A program made the position numbers and the translations under genes. Positions 23,430 to 32,063 of a stretch of 64,000 nt of DNA are shown piece after piece. The DNA comes from Brevundimonas sp. UBA4553. Lineage in GTDB: Bacteria; Pseudomonadota; Alphaproteobacteria; Caulobacterales; Caulobacteraceae. Every line of letters starts with the position of its first letter. The stretch's first letter is position 1. A model generated the notes under the pieces. It was not told the DNA's origin, searched no databases, and saw nothing but the letters and a program-made list of their open reading frames with translations. Location of the stretch: the NCBI RefSeq assembly GCF_002387245.1, contig NZ_DGLD01000021.1, forward strand, positions 95,258-159,257, in the 5' to 3' direction.

Positions 23430-23972
23430 CTAGCGCCCGCAATCGAGCCCAGGCGCATCCGGCGAAGCGGTCGCGCCGGGACCTAGCGCCTTCTGCATGA
23501 AGACCACGTCCCGCCAAGCGTCGAACTTCCACCCGGCGGCGTGGAAAACACCGACATGCTCGAAGCCCGCGGCGGCGTGGAGGGCTATGGAACCCGCGTT
23601 TGCGCTGTCGCCGATCACCGCCACCATCTGCCGCATCCCCATGGCCTCACAGGCGTCCAGCAGAGCGTCCAGCAGGGCCTTGCCGACCCCGCGTCCGCGA
23701 AACATCTCGGCGACATAGATCGAGTCCTCGACCAGAAAGCGATAGGCGGCGCGCAGGCGATAGGGACCGGCATAGGCGTAACCCGCAACCTGGCCGTCGA
23801 TCTCGGCGGTAAGGACAGGCAGGCAGAGCGCGGCGGGCGCGGCCAGACGCGCCCGCATCTCTTCGGCGGTGGGGACGTCCAGCTCGAACGTCCCCGTGCC
23901 GTGCAGCACGCTGTCGGCGTAGATGGCGGTGATGGCCGCCAGGTCGGCCTCCGTGGTGGCGCGGATGATCAC
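23430..23972 (-). CDS. GNAT acetyltransferase, phosphinothricin acetyltransferase-like
   Basis: A 180-residue GNAT N-acetyltransferase. The start IIRATTEADLAAITAIYADS, the segment LHGTGTFELDVPTAEEM, the acetyl-CoA loop MFRGRGVGKALLDALLDACE and the end GFEHVGVFHAAGWKFDAWRD match the Pat/Bar-like branch, which acetylates phosphinothricin-like amino acids or methionine derivatives. The GTG start at 23972 overlaps the stop of the upstream oligopeptidase gene (GTGA), so the two are translationally coupled. The natural substrate is unknown. Confidence 0.87.
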   Translation of the reverse strand: MIIRATTEADLAAITAIYADSVLHGTGTFELDVPTAEEMRARLAAPAALCLPVLTAEIDGQVAGYAYAGPYRLRAAYRFLVEDSIYVAEMFRGRGVGKALLDALLDACEAMGMRQMVAVIGDSANAGSIALHAAAGFEHVGVFHAAGWKFDAWRDVVFMQKALGPGATASPDAPGLDCGR

Positions 23973-26146
23973 GCCTTCAGCCAGCCCTTGTCGACGGCCC
24001 AGACGGCGAAGGCGTAGTCGTGAGCCACGTCCTTCAGATAGTCGAACCGGCCAGACGAGCTGAAGTGGCCCGCCGTCATGTTGATCTTCAGCAGGACCGG
24101 ATTGCCCGAGGTGGTCGCAGGCCGCAGCTTGGCCACCCACTTCTCCGGCTCCCAGTAGGTGACGCGCGGGTCGGACAGGCCGCCGGTAGCCAGGACGGCC
24201 GGATAGGGCTTGGCTTCGATCTGGTCGTAGGGGCTGTAGCTGTACATATAGTCGTAGGCGGCGACGTCCTCGATCGGGTTGCCCCATTCGGGCCACTCGG
24301 GCGGGGTCAGCGGCAGGCTGGTGTCCGACATGGTGTTGATGACGTCGACGAAGGGCACGCTGCCGATGACGCCGGCCCACAGGTCGGGGCGCATATTGGT
24401 GACGGCGCCCATCAACAGGCCGCCTGCCGAACCGCCCTGGGCCACGATCTTGCCCGCCGTGGCGTAGTTGCGGTCGATCAGGTGTTCGGCGCAGGCGATG
24501 AAGTCGGTGAAGGTGTTCTTCTTGGTCATCCGCCGGGCGTCCAGAAACCAGCCCCAGCCCTTATCCGAACCGCCGCGAATGTGGGCGATGGCGTAGATGA
24601 AGCCGCGATCCACCAGCGACAGCCGGTTGGTCGAGAAGCTGGCCGCCATCGGGATGCCGTAGGAGCCGTAGCCGTAGAGCAGCAGGGGCGCCGAGCCGTC
24701 GACCGGCGTGTCCTTGCGGCGAAGCACCGTCACCGGCACCAGTTGGCCGTCCGAGGCCGGAGCGTTCAGGCGCTCGACTACATAGTCCGCCGGGTTGTGG
24801 CCCGAGGGGATTTCCTGAACCTTGCGCAGGGTGCGCTCGCGGGTTTTCAGGTCGTAGTCATAGGTCGATGTCGGCGTGGACGGCGAGTTGTAGCCGTAGC
24901 GCATGACCGTGGTGTCGAACTCCGACGCCCCGCCCAGCGACAGGGCGTAGGCGGGCTCGTCGACAGCGATCTCATGCTCGGCGCCGGCGCGATCACGGAT
25001 AACGATCTTCGTATTGGCGTCGGCGCGCTCCTGACGGCCCAGATAGTCCTTCACCAGGGCCACGCCTTCGATGAAGCGGCCGGGCGTGTGGGCGATGAGG
25101 TCCTTCCAGTTCGCCTTGGCGGGTGAGGCGGTCGGGGCCTCGACGACCTTGAAGTCGATGGCGTCGTCGGCGTTTGTGCGGATCACCCAGCGGTCGCCCC
25201 AGTGGTCCAGATCATAGAGGCGACCCTCGTGGCGCGCCTCGACCACGACGGGCGTCGCCGTGGGCGTCGCGCCCGGGATGATGCGCCCCTCAGAGGTTTC
25301 CTGATTGCCGATGCCGATGATGATGAAGGCGTCGTCGGAAGTACGGCCGACGCTCTGGAACATGCCGTCGTCGGTTTCCTCATAGACCAGTGTGGTCTCG
25401 CCGCCGCGCGCGGGGCGACGGAATATCTTGTCCGGACGGCCGTTGTCGTCGCGGTTGGTCCAGAAGATCCACTGGCTGTCGGGCGAGAAGGTGAAGTTCT
25501 CGGTCGCCGATTCGATGGGGTTGGGGAGGACCTCCCCGCTGGCCAGGTCCTTGACGTAGATCTTGAAGACCTCTGAGCCTTGCGCGTCTTCGGCATAGGC
25601 GAACAGGGCGTGGTCGGGGCTGTGTTCCGTCGCGGAGACTTCCGAGTAGGCCTTGCCTTCGGCCAGCTTGTTGCAGTCCAGCAGGATGGTCTCGCCGTCG
25701 GTCCTGCCGCGCGGGCGCCGGCAATAGAGCGGGTGCTGGTCGCCGGTGTTATAGCGGACGTAGTATTCCCAGGCGCCGTCCGCGGCGGGGACGGAGCTGT
25801 CGTCCTCCTTGATGCGGCCCTTCATCTCCTCGAACATCGCAGCCTGCATCGGCAGGGTCGAGGCCATGACGGCTTCGCGATAGGCGTTCTCGGCGGTCAG
25901 GTGTTCCTTGACGTCGGCCTTGATCAGAGACGGATCGCGCAACACGGCCTGCCAGTTGTCGTCTTTCATCCACTGATAGTCATCGACGCGGACGCGGCCC
26001 AGTTGCTCGATGCGGACGGGGACCTTCTTGGCGACGGGCGGTTGGGGCAGGGACATCGAGGCTCCGGTAGTCGAACGGGCGAGGGCGGGGGAGGCGGCGG
26101 CAAGGCCGACGGCGGCGGTCGAGGCGATCAGTTCGCGGCGATTCAT
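23969..26146 (-). CDS. S9 family oligopeptidase (oligopeptidase B-like), Tat-exported
   Basis: A 725-residue prolyl-oligopeptidase-family serine peptidase. MNRRELIASTAAVGLAAASPALA is a twin-arginine-type signal, so the enzyme is probably periplasmic. A beta-propeller gate (about 60-440) precedes the alpha/beta hydrolase domain with LLLYGYGSYG, AHIRGGSDKGWGW, nucleophile motif QGGSAGGLLMG, Asp region GGLSDPRVTYWEP and His in MTAGHFSSSGRF. This arrangement matches oligopeptidase B (PtrB), which cuts short peptides after basic residues. The ATG at 26146 is better spaced from GGGGAG than the ATG at 26152. It overlaps the downstream acetyltransferase gene. Confidence 0.9.
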   Translation of the reverse strand: MNRRELIASTAAVGLAAASPALARSTTGASMSLPQPPVAKKVPVRIEQLGRVRVDDYQWMKDDNWQAVLRDPSLIKADVKEHLTAENAYREAVMASTLPMQAAMFEEMKGRIKEDDSSVPAADGAWEYYVRYNTGDQHPLYCRRPRGRTDGETILLDCNKLAEGKAYSEVSATEHSPDHALFAYAEDAQGSEVFKIYVKDLASGEVLPNPIESATENFTFSPDSQWIFWTNRDDNGRPDKIFRRPARGGETTLVYEETDDGMFQSVGRTSDDAFIIIGIGNQETSEGRIIPGATPTATPVVVEARHEGRLYDLDHWGDRWVIRTNADDAIDFKVVEAPTASPAKANWKDLIAHTPGRFIEGVALVKDYLGRQERADANTKIVIRDRAGAEHEIAVDEPAYALSLGGASEFDTTVMRYGYNSPSTPTSTYDYDLKTRERTLRKVQEIPSGHNPADYVVERLNAPASDGQLVPVTVLRRKDTPVDGSAPLLLYGYGSYGIPMAASFSTNRLSLVDRGFIYAIAHIRGGSDKGWGWFLDARRMTKKNTFTDFIACAEHLIDRNYATAGKIVAQGGSAGGLLMGAVTNMRPDLWAGVIGSVPFVDVINTMSDTSLPLTPPEWPEWGNPIEDVAAYDYMYSYSPYDQIEAKPYPAVLATGGLSDPRVTYWEPEKWVAKLRPATTSGNPVLLKINMTAGHFSSSGRFDYLKDVAHDYAFAVWAVDKGWLKA

Positions 26147-26212
26147 GGACATAGGCTCCCCTGCGGTTCGGGCGGACCTTGTGCCCGCCGACGGGCGGCG
26201 TCAAATGTCTGG

Positions 26213-27028
26213 ATGATCGCTCAGGACGTTCCGCCCGCCCCGCCCGCCGTCGTCGTCCCCGCGCCGTGGGACCTGACCGTCGGCCTGATCAACGCCACCG
26301 TGCAGTTGGACCAGCCGCTGAACGCGAGTTCACGCAAGGTCGGCACAGGGTTTCTGCTGGCCGCGCCCAGGCCCGACGGCTCGGCTCGCGTGGTGCTGGT
26401 CACCGCCGCCCACGTCCTGAACGTCATGCCGGGCGCGGAGGTGCGTATCGGCTGGCGCACGGCTGAGGCGGATGGCGCGTGGAAGTTCGCGCCTGCCAAC
26501 CTGCCAATCCGCGATGCCGCCGGGACGCCCTTGTGGACCCAGCATCCAGAGCGGGACGTGGCTGTCATGGAGATCGTCGCGCCCGAGGCCTTCGCCCGCG
26601 CCGCGATCCCGGTGGGCTGGCTGGCGGATGGGGACACCTTCGATCAGTGGCGGGTTGGGCCGGGCGACGAACTGATGGCGCTGGGCTATCCTCACGGCCT
26701 TTCGGCCAACAAGGCGGGCTTCCCCATCCTGCGTCTGGGCCGGATCAGCTCGTGGCCGCTGACGCCGATCCGGCACTTCCCGATCTTTCTGCTGGATTTC
26801 GCGGTGTCCCAAGGCAACTCGGGCGGGCCGGTGTTCTGGACGCCTGCGGTCGATCGCCTGCCGGGCGCGCCAACGCCGGATCACCCCTACATCGCCGGGG
26901 TTCTGGTGCAGGAGGTCCAGGGCGGCGGAGAGGGGCTCGAACTAGGCGTGGTGGCCCATGCCCAGTATGTCCGCGAGGCGATCGCGCTGCTGGATCAAGA
27001 CAAGTCGATCGAGGGGCCGCAGTCGTAG
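26213..27028 (+). CDS. Trypsin-like serine protease without a visible signal peptide
   Basis: A 271-residue chymotrypsin-fold protease. The triad is clear: His in VTAAHVLNVMPG, Asp in HPERDVAVMEI and Ser in VSQGNSGGPVF. The spacing matches bacterial S1-type peptidases related to the HtrA protease domain, but no PDZ domain follows. The N-terminus (MIAQDVPPAPPAVVVPAPWD) is proline-rich and lacks a hydrophobic signal; either the protein is cytosolic or the true start lies elsewhere. It is divergent from the oligopeptidase gene (about 66 bp apart) and its last 34 bp overlap the convergent TonB-domain gene. Confidence 0.82.
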   Translation: MIAQDVPPAPPAVVVPAPWDLTVGLINATVQLDQPLNASSRKVGTGFLLAAPRPDGSARVVLVTAAHVLNVMPGAEVRIGWRTAEADGAWKFAPANLPIRDAAGTPLWTQHPERDVAVMEIVAPEAFARAAIPVGWLADGDTFDQWRVGPGDELMALGYPHGLSANKAGFPILRLGRISSWPLTPIRHFPIFLLDFAVSQGNSGGPVFWTPAVDRLPGAPTPDHPYIAGVLVQEVQGGGEGLELGVVAHAQYVREAIALLDQDKSIEGPQS

Positions 27029-27801
27029 CGGGCGCAGTACCGACGACGCAGCTCGATATTCGCCGATCTGGCATCGAAATAGCCGCTCTTGGCGCTGCGC
27101 AATTCGACCACCCAATCCGACCAGTCCTCCGGCTTTTCGAGCGGCAAACTGTCAAGGCCGCGCCGCGCCAGCACGCGCGCCATGGCCAAGCTCAGAGTTC
27201 GGAAAGACATGTCGTCGCGAAACAGTTCGTCGATCCATGAGTGAACGGTTTTACGCATTTCCTCCGGCATGTCTTGCAGACCCCATCGGGCCTCCAAGCT
27301 AAAGGCGGGGTCCAGAAGCGCCCGGCGCGCATATTTCTCGCCAGCCGCGCGTTGGGCCGGCGAAGGCTCGGGTCCGTCCCAGGAGGGCGACTCAGGGAAG
27401 GGGGAGGAACTGATGCTGAAAGGAACACGGAGCGAAATGCTCGATTCCACCGGGCCGTTCTTGTCGCGCCCGGGCGAGAGACGGCCACGTTCGACGATGG
27501 CCGTGGCGATGGGATCGAAGCCCAGCCCCGCTGGACGCGACGATACGGCCTGACAATCGACCGGGCGCCCCTCTATGGATACGCGGCATTCAACCCGAAC
27601 TTCGCCGGTGATCCCCAGTATGGAGGCAAACTGAGGGTAGTCGTCCGGGGTGGGGGCCGGAGGTTCCGTCCATGCTGGAGGCGTGGTCGTTTCCGATCCA
27701 TCAGGCGCAGGAGCCGACGCAGGGGTCTGCGGCGTGATCCCGACCGCCAAGGCGACCGCCAGAACTGATAATGCTGCCAATGTGAACGCCTCCCACGCCA
27801 T
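26995..27801 (-). CDS. TonB C-terminal domain protein
   Basis: A 268-residue protein with one N-terminal membrane helix (FTLAALSVLAVALAVGI), a short proline/threonine-rich linker and a TonB_C-like domain (about 50-125: ITGEVRVECRVSIEGRPVDC, then AIVERGRLSPGR and SLRVPF). TonB-type proteins pass proton-motive force to outer-membrane receptors, but many TonB_C-only proteins have no known partner. The linker is much shorter than in true TonB and the extra C-terminal 130 residues, ending in a Cys-containing YCARYDCGPSIDLS, are unfamiliar to me. No exbB/exbD are nearby. The 3' end overlaps the protease gene by 34 bp. Confidence 0.72.
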   Translation of the reverse strand: MAWEAFTLAALSVLAVALAVGITPQTPASAPAPDGSETTTPPAWTEPPAPTPDDYPQFASILGITGEVRVECRVSIEGRPVDCQAVSSRPAGLGFDPIATAIVERGRLSPGRDKNGPVESSISLRVPFSISSSPFPESPSWDGPEPSPAQRAAGEKYARRALLDPAFSLEARWGLQDMPEEMRKTVHSWIDELFRDDMSFRTLSLAMARVLARRGLDSLPLEKPEDWSDWVVELRSAKSGYFDARSANIELRRRYCARYDCGPSIDLS

Positions 27802-27838
27802 GATGGCACGGGAGGCGTTTCAAGCTCAAGGATCGTGG

Positions 27839-29623
27839 TTATCCTGCGAGCGCTTCCAAGCTGAGGCCCTGCAGCAGTTCGCCGCCCTGACCGACAGCCG
27901 CCAGGCGGCTGGAGACGTGGCCGAGGACGTTGGCGGCGTAGAGTTCGTAGAGGTCCAGCTTGCCCTGCAGCCAGACGGGATCGCCGTTTCCGGCGTCCAG
28001 GCGGGCCCTGGCGGCCAGCGCCCCTTTGGCAAGCATCCAGCCGCCGACCACGTCGCCCATCAGCTTCAGATAGGCGTCGGCCCCGGCCAAGACGTCCGCG
28101 GCGCCGTCGGCTGCGGCCTTGCGGTCCAGAAGCCACAGGGTGGCGTCCTCGACGGCCTCGATGGCCGTGGCGAGGCGCTCCACCGGCTTGCCCGTATAGA
28201 GGCGGTCGATCTCGATCAGGGTCAGCTTCATCTCGGCGATCAGGGCCTTGGCCGAGTCGCCGCCGTCCATCGACAGCTTGCGGCCGACCAGGTCCATGGC
28301 CTGGATTCCATTGGTGCCCTCGTAGATCGGGGTGATGCGGGCGTCGCGATAGTACTGGGCCGCGCCGGTTTCCTCGATGAAGCCCATGCCGCCGTGGACC
28401 TGGACGCCCAGCGAGGCGACCTCGCAGCCGACGTCGGTGGACCAAGCCTTGGCGATGGGGGTGAACAGGTCCTCGCGGCCCTTCCACACCTTTCGTTCGG
28501 CTTCTGTGGCCGCGTGGCGGGCCAGGTCGGCGGCGACGCCGGTGGACAGGCAGATGGCGCGGGCGGCTGCGATCTTGGCCTTCATGACGCCCAAGGTGCG
28601 GCGCACGTCGGGATGGTCAAAGATCGGGGCGTTCTTCTCGCCGGTCCAGATGCTGCGGCCCTGACGGCGTTCCAGAGCATAGGCCAGGGCGTGCTGATAG
28701 GCGCGTTCGGCCACGCCGACGCCCTCGACGCCGACGGCCAGACGGGCGGCGTTCATCATCACGAACATATGGGCCAGGCCCTCATTCGGGCGGCCGACCA
28801 GTTCGGCGCGGGCACCTTCATAGGCCATGACGCAGGTGGGCGAGGCGTGGATGCCCAGCTTGTGCTCGACGCCGACCGGGTGGAAGGCGTTGCGTTCGCC
28901 CAGCGAGCCGTCGGCGTTGACGGCGAACTTGGGCGTCAGGAACAGGCTGATGCCCTTTGGGCCCGCGGGCGCGTCAGGCAGGCGGGCCAGCACCAGGTGG
29001 ACGATGTTGTCCGTGGCGTCGTGGTCGCCCCAGGTGATGAAGATCTTCTGGCCGTTCAGGGCGTAGGTCCCGTCGCCGTTCGGCGTGGCCGTGGTGGTCA
29101 GGGCGCCCAGGTCCGACCCTGCATGCGGCTCGGTCAGCACCATGGCGCCGGTCCATTCGCCCGAGACCAGCTTGGTCAGGTAGGTGGCCTTCTGATGCTC
29201 GGTGCCGACCGCTTCCAGCGCCTCAATCGAGGCCAGCGACAGCATGGGGCAGAGGCCGAAGGCCATGTTGGCGGCGTGGACGGTTTCATAGGCCGCCAGT
29301 TCCAGCGCCTTGGGCAGGGCCTGTCCGCCGGCATCGACCGAGGCGGTCAGGCCGGTCCAGCCGCCTTCGGCGAACTGGCGATAGGCGTCGACGAAGCCGG
29401 GGGCGGCGGTGACGGCGCCGTCGGCGTACTTGGCCCCGGCCAAGTCTCCGGGGCGGTTCAGCGGGGCCAGGACCTGTTCCGAGAACTGGCCGGCGGCCTC
29501 CAGCACCGCGCCCATGACGTCGCCGTCGTAGTCGGGAAACGCGCCGGTGGCGGCGACCTGATCGATGCCGGCCACGGCTTCCAGGGCGAAGGCGAGGTCA
29601 CGGACGGGGGCGCGGTAGCTCAT
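27839..29623 (-). CDS. Acyl-CoA dehydrogenase, long form (DmdC/FadE-like)
   Basis: A 594-residue acyl-CoA dehydrogenase. The middle domain has MVLTEPHAGSDLGALTT and LNGQKIFITWGDHD. The C-terminal part contains VQVHGGMGFIEETGAAQYYR and ITPIYEGTNGIQAMDL. An extra helical region beyond the core gives the roughly 600-residue length typical of the branch that includes DmdC (methylmercaptopropionyl-CoA dehydrogenase) and many medium/long-chain enzymes; substrate cannot be assigned. The start at 29623 (MSYRAPVRD) has GGAGA upstream. It stands alone, divergent from the Sua5/TsaC gene. Confidence 0.9.
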   Translation of the reverse strand: MSYRAPVRDLAFALEAVAGIDQVAATGAFPDYDGDVMGAVLEAAGQFSEQVLAPLNRPGDLAGAKYADGAVTAAPGFVDAYRQFAEGGWTGLTASVDAGGQALPKALELAAYETVHAANMAFGLCPMLSLASIEALEAVGTEHQKATYLTKLVSGEWTGAMVLTEPHAGSDLGALTTTATPNGDGTYALNGQKIFITWGDHDATDNIVHLVLARLPDAPAGPKGISLFLTPKFAVNADGSLGERNAFHPVGVEHKLGIHASPTCVMAYEGARAELVGRPNEGLAHMFVMMNAARLAVGVEGVGVAERAYQHALAYALERRQGRSIWTGEKNAPIFDHPDVRRTLGVMKAKIAAARAICLSTGVAADLARHAATEAERKVWKGREDLFTPIAKAWSTDVGCEVASLGVQVHGGMGFIEETGAAQYYRDARITPIYEGTNGIQAMDLVGRKLSMDGGDSAKALIAEMKLTLIEIDRLYTGKPVERLATAIEAVEDATLWLLDRKAAADGAADVLAGADAYLKLMGDVVGGWMLAKGALAARARLDAGNGDPVWLQGKLDLYELYAANVLGHVSSRLAAVGQGGELLQGLSLEALAG

Positions 29624-29792
29624 GGCGGTCTCCAGAATCTTCAAACTGCTTCTGACGCCCGAGGCGTCGCGGATGCAAGGGCGCTTGGACTTTGGTCTTG
29701 GTTCCTTCACTCTGTGACCCAGTGCCGTCGCGGAAGGAAAGAGCCTTGGCCGAACCTCGAAATCAATCTGCCTGTTCGGGGGCTCTCCGGTC

Positions 29793-30713
29793 ATGAAGGG
29801 CGACACGCCCGAAATCGCCGCAGAGGCGCTGAAGACCGGGCGGCTGATCATGCTGCCGACCGAGACCGTCTATGGGCTCGGGGCCGACGCAGCCAATCCG
29901 CAGGCGGTGGCGCGGATCTTCGAGGCCAAGGGAAGACCGCGCTTCAACCCCTTGATCGTGCACGTCGCCAATGCGCTGGACGCCGAAACGATCGCCCTGT
30001 TCGACGAGCGGGCTCGGGCGCTGGCCGAAGCCTTCTGGCCCGGACCCTTGACCATCGTGGCGCCCGTTCGGGATCGCGACCGCGTCTGCGATCTGGCCCG
30101 CGCGGGACTGGACAGCGTCGCCGTACGAGTGCCCGGCCATCCCCGGGCGCGGGCTGTCATCGCCGCGTTCGGCGGGGCCGTGGTCGCCCCCTCCGCCAAT
30201 CGATCGGGACGGCCGAGCCCGACCACCTTTGACGACGCGTTGGAGGAAACCGGCCATGCCGTCGGCGCCGCCGTGGACGGCGGAGCCTGTGCGGTCGGCG
30301 TCGAAAGCACGGTGGTTTCGGTGCTGGACGGCGTGGTGGCCCTGCTGCGCCCCGGTTCGGTGACGCGCGAAGAGATCGAGGCCGTGGTCGGCCCCTTGGC
30401 CGAAGGCGGGCAGGGACATCGGTCCCCCGGTCGGCTGGCCCTGCACTACGCCCCCGACGCCCCGGTGCGGATCGAGGCGGAAGCGGCCAGGGAGGGCGAA
30501 ATCCTGCTGGGCTTCGGCGCCGGCGTCGGCGATCCTCGCTGGAGCCTGAGCCCGACGGGAGACCTGCGTGAGGCGGCGGCCAATCTGTTTCGTCTGCTGC
30601 GCGAGGCCGACCGGACCAAGCCTGGCGGCATCGCCGTCTCTCCGATCCCGGCCAAGGGCTTGGGTGAGGCGATCAACGATCGCCTGCGACGCGCGGCCGG
30701 GTTTGTCGGCTGA
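29793..30713 (+). CDS. L-threonylcarbamoyladenylate synthase (Sua5/TsaC)
   Basis: A 306-residue member of the Sua5-YciO-YrdC family, which makes threonylcarbamoyl-AMP from threonine, bicarbonate and ATP for the t6A37 modification of ANN-decoding tRNAs. Landmarks are GRLIMLPTETVYGLGADA, KGRPRFNPLIVHV, SVAVRVPGHP and SANRSGRPSPTTFDD. The length beyond about 200 residues (GHRSPGRLALHYAPDAPVRI and after) shows a C-terminal Sua5 domain, so it is of Sua5 rather than short TsaC type. ATG at 29793. A dispersed 40-bp element starts 7 bp after the stop. Confidence 0.93.
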   Translation: MKGDTPEIAAEALKTGRLIMLPTETVYGLGADAANPQAVARIFEAKGRPRFNPLIVHVANALDAETIALFDERARALAEAFWPGPLTIVAPVRDRDRVCDLARAGLDSVAVRVPGHPRARAVIAAFGGAVVAPSANRSGRPSPTTFDDALEETGHAVGAAVDGGACAVGVESTVVSVLDGVVALLRPGSVTREEIEAVVGPLAEGGQGHRSPGRLALHYAPDAPVRIEAEAAREGEILLGFGAGVGDPRWSLSPTGDLREAAANLFRLLREADRTKPGGIAVSPIPAKGLGEAINDRLRRAAGFVG

Positions 30714-30719
30714 TCGCGC

Positions 30720-30759
30720 TTGCACTGTGCAAGGAAAAAAACAGTGCAATTGGTGCAAT
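30720..30759 (+). repeat. Dispersed 40-bp element, copy A
   Basis: 34 of 40 aligned positions match the element at 55075-55113, including the 13-base block CAATTGGTGCAAT and an A-rich centre. Here TTGCACTGT (30720-30728) pairs perfectly with ACAGTGCAA (30741-30749); TTGCAC can alternatively pair with GTGCAA at 30753-30758. It begins 7 bp after the stop codon of the Sua5 gene. Function unknown. Confidence 0.7.
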
Positions 30760-31011
30760 GAGCGGAGGCGGCGGTCTGTGGGTGAGCAGGTTTGCGGAGG
30801 CTGCCCTGGCGAGTCCTGAGCTGAGGCCCTGATCCGGGCTTTAGCGAGCGGGATTTCAAAGATCGTCTTGAGGTCTTCAGTTTGGCCCAGACCCTCGCTC
30901 AGGCGAGCGAATAGCCTCGTTGGATCGGCAATCCCTGATCCTGCCCGACATTGGAGCGTCGAGTTTCGCTAGCCGCGCGATGATCGCGTGCAGATTTTTG
31001 CCGGGGAGAGG
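30760..31011. other. Intergenic region after Sua5 gene, no gene seen
   Basis: About 250 bp between convergent genes. Apart from the 40-bp element just before it, I see only a short hairpin (TCGCTC-AGGC-GAGCGA, 30895-30910). Short ORFs crossing the region have no ribosome site or recognisable protein sequence. Confidence 0.6.
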
Positions 31012-32046
31012 CTAGAGAAAGCGGGCCTTCAGATCGACGCTGGAGGCCTTGCCAACTTGAGGCGCGCAGGTTTCCAGCCACTGCTCCGCCGCCTGACGCC
31101 CGCGCGATTTCAGATCGTTGAGGAAGCTCCACTCCGTGTCGAACTTGGTCGACAGCGACAGGCTGCCCAGCCAGTCGTCGGCCTCGATCGCGTGCATGCG
31201 CACCTCGCGATAGTGGTCCTCGTTTCGACTGAGCTTTCCCTCGGCGATCAGATCCTGAACAAAGGCGACGGCCCGCAGTTCGGCCACCAGAGGCGCGTTG
31301 AACAGGATCTCGTTCAGCCGATCCATGATCTCGCCCGCCTCACGCGGGGCTTCGTCGCGCACAAAGGGGTTGAGCGGCAGCAGCAGGATATCGTCCGGCG
31401 TGTCGGCGTAGAACAGCGGCCACAGCGCCGGGTTGGCCAGGTATCCGCCGTCCCAATAGGGTTCGCCCTCGATCTCGACCGCCTGGAACAGGTGCGGCAG
31501 GCAGGCTGAGGCCAGCAGGACATCGGGCGTGATCTCGCCCGAGCGGAACAGGCGCGAGCGACCGGCGCGCACCGCCGTGGTCGAGACGATCAACTGGATG
31601 TCGGAGCCGCGCACCACGTCGAAATCGACGGCGGTTTCCAGCACCCGTTTCAGTGGGTTCAGGTTGAAGGGGTTGAAGGCGTAGGGGCTCATCGACATGG
31701 CCAGGGTTTCGCCGGCCTTCCACATAGGGCTGTCCTTGAGCCAGCCGGGCGTCAGGGCCTTGGACCAGATGGCGCTGTCGCCGAAGATGTTGCGGCCGCC
31801 GGACTGGTTGACCTCGCGCCACAGCCTGTCGAGCGCGGCGCGACCGCCCTCGGCGCCGCCTTGTTCCAGTCCGGTGATGAGGGCTGCGGCGTTCATCGCT
31901 CCGGCCGAGGCGGCGGTGACGGCGCGGATGTCGAGGACGTCGGCCTCCAGCAGGCGATCCAGCACGCCCCACTGAAAGGCGCCGTGCGAGCCGCCGCCCT
32001 GAAGCGCCAGGCAGATGGGGTTGCGGGACTTTGATCTGGCCATCAT
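31012..32046 (-). CDS. Patatin-like phospholipase / lipid hydrolase
   Basis: A 344-residue patatin-fold acyl hydrolase. The oxyanion loop is LALQGGGSHGAFQWGVLD, the nucleophile elbow is TAASAGAMNAA (Ser), and the catalytic Asp is in WDGGYLANPAL, giving the Ser-Asp dyad of the family. The elbow reads A-x-S-x-G rather than the usual G-x-S-x-G. It follows the 3-hydroxybutyrate dehydrogenase gene by 17 bp on the same strand, so the pair is probably an operon. Some patatin-like enzymes act as intracellular polyhydroxybutyrate depolymerases, so a role in PHB breakdown is a reasonable inference; a phospholipase is the alternative. Confidence 0.87.
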   Translation of the reverse strand: MMARSKSRNPICLALQGGGSHGAFQWGVLDRLLEADVLDIRAVTAASAGAMNAAALITGLEQGGAEGGRAALDRLWREVNQSGGRNIFGDSAIWSKALTPGWLKDSPMWKAGETLAMSMSPYAFNPFNLNPLKRVLETAVDFDVVRGSDIQLIVSTTAVRAGRSRLFRSGEITPDVLLASACLPHLFQAVEIEGEPYWDGGYLANPALWPLFYADTPDDILLLPLNPFVRDEAPREAGEIMDRLNEILFNAPLVAELRAVAFVQDLIAEGKLSRNEDHYREVRMHAIEADDWLGSLSLSTKFDTEWSFLNDLKSRGRQAAEQWLETCAPQVGKASSVDLKARFL

Positions 32047-32063
32047 CCGTCCCGTTCAGGTCG

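Noticed and set aside
27650..30232. An 860-codon open frame on the plus strand.
   Set aside because: It is antisense to the acyl-CoA dehydrogenase and runs into the Sua5 gene. Low-complexity Gly/Ala/Asp-rich translation, no start signal, no family likeness; a side effect of high GC third positions.
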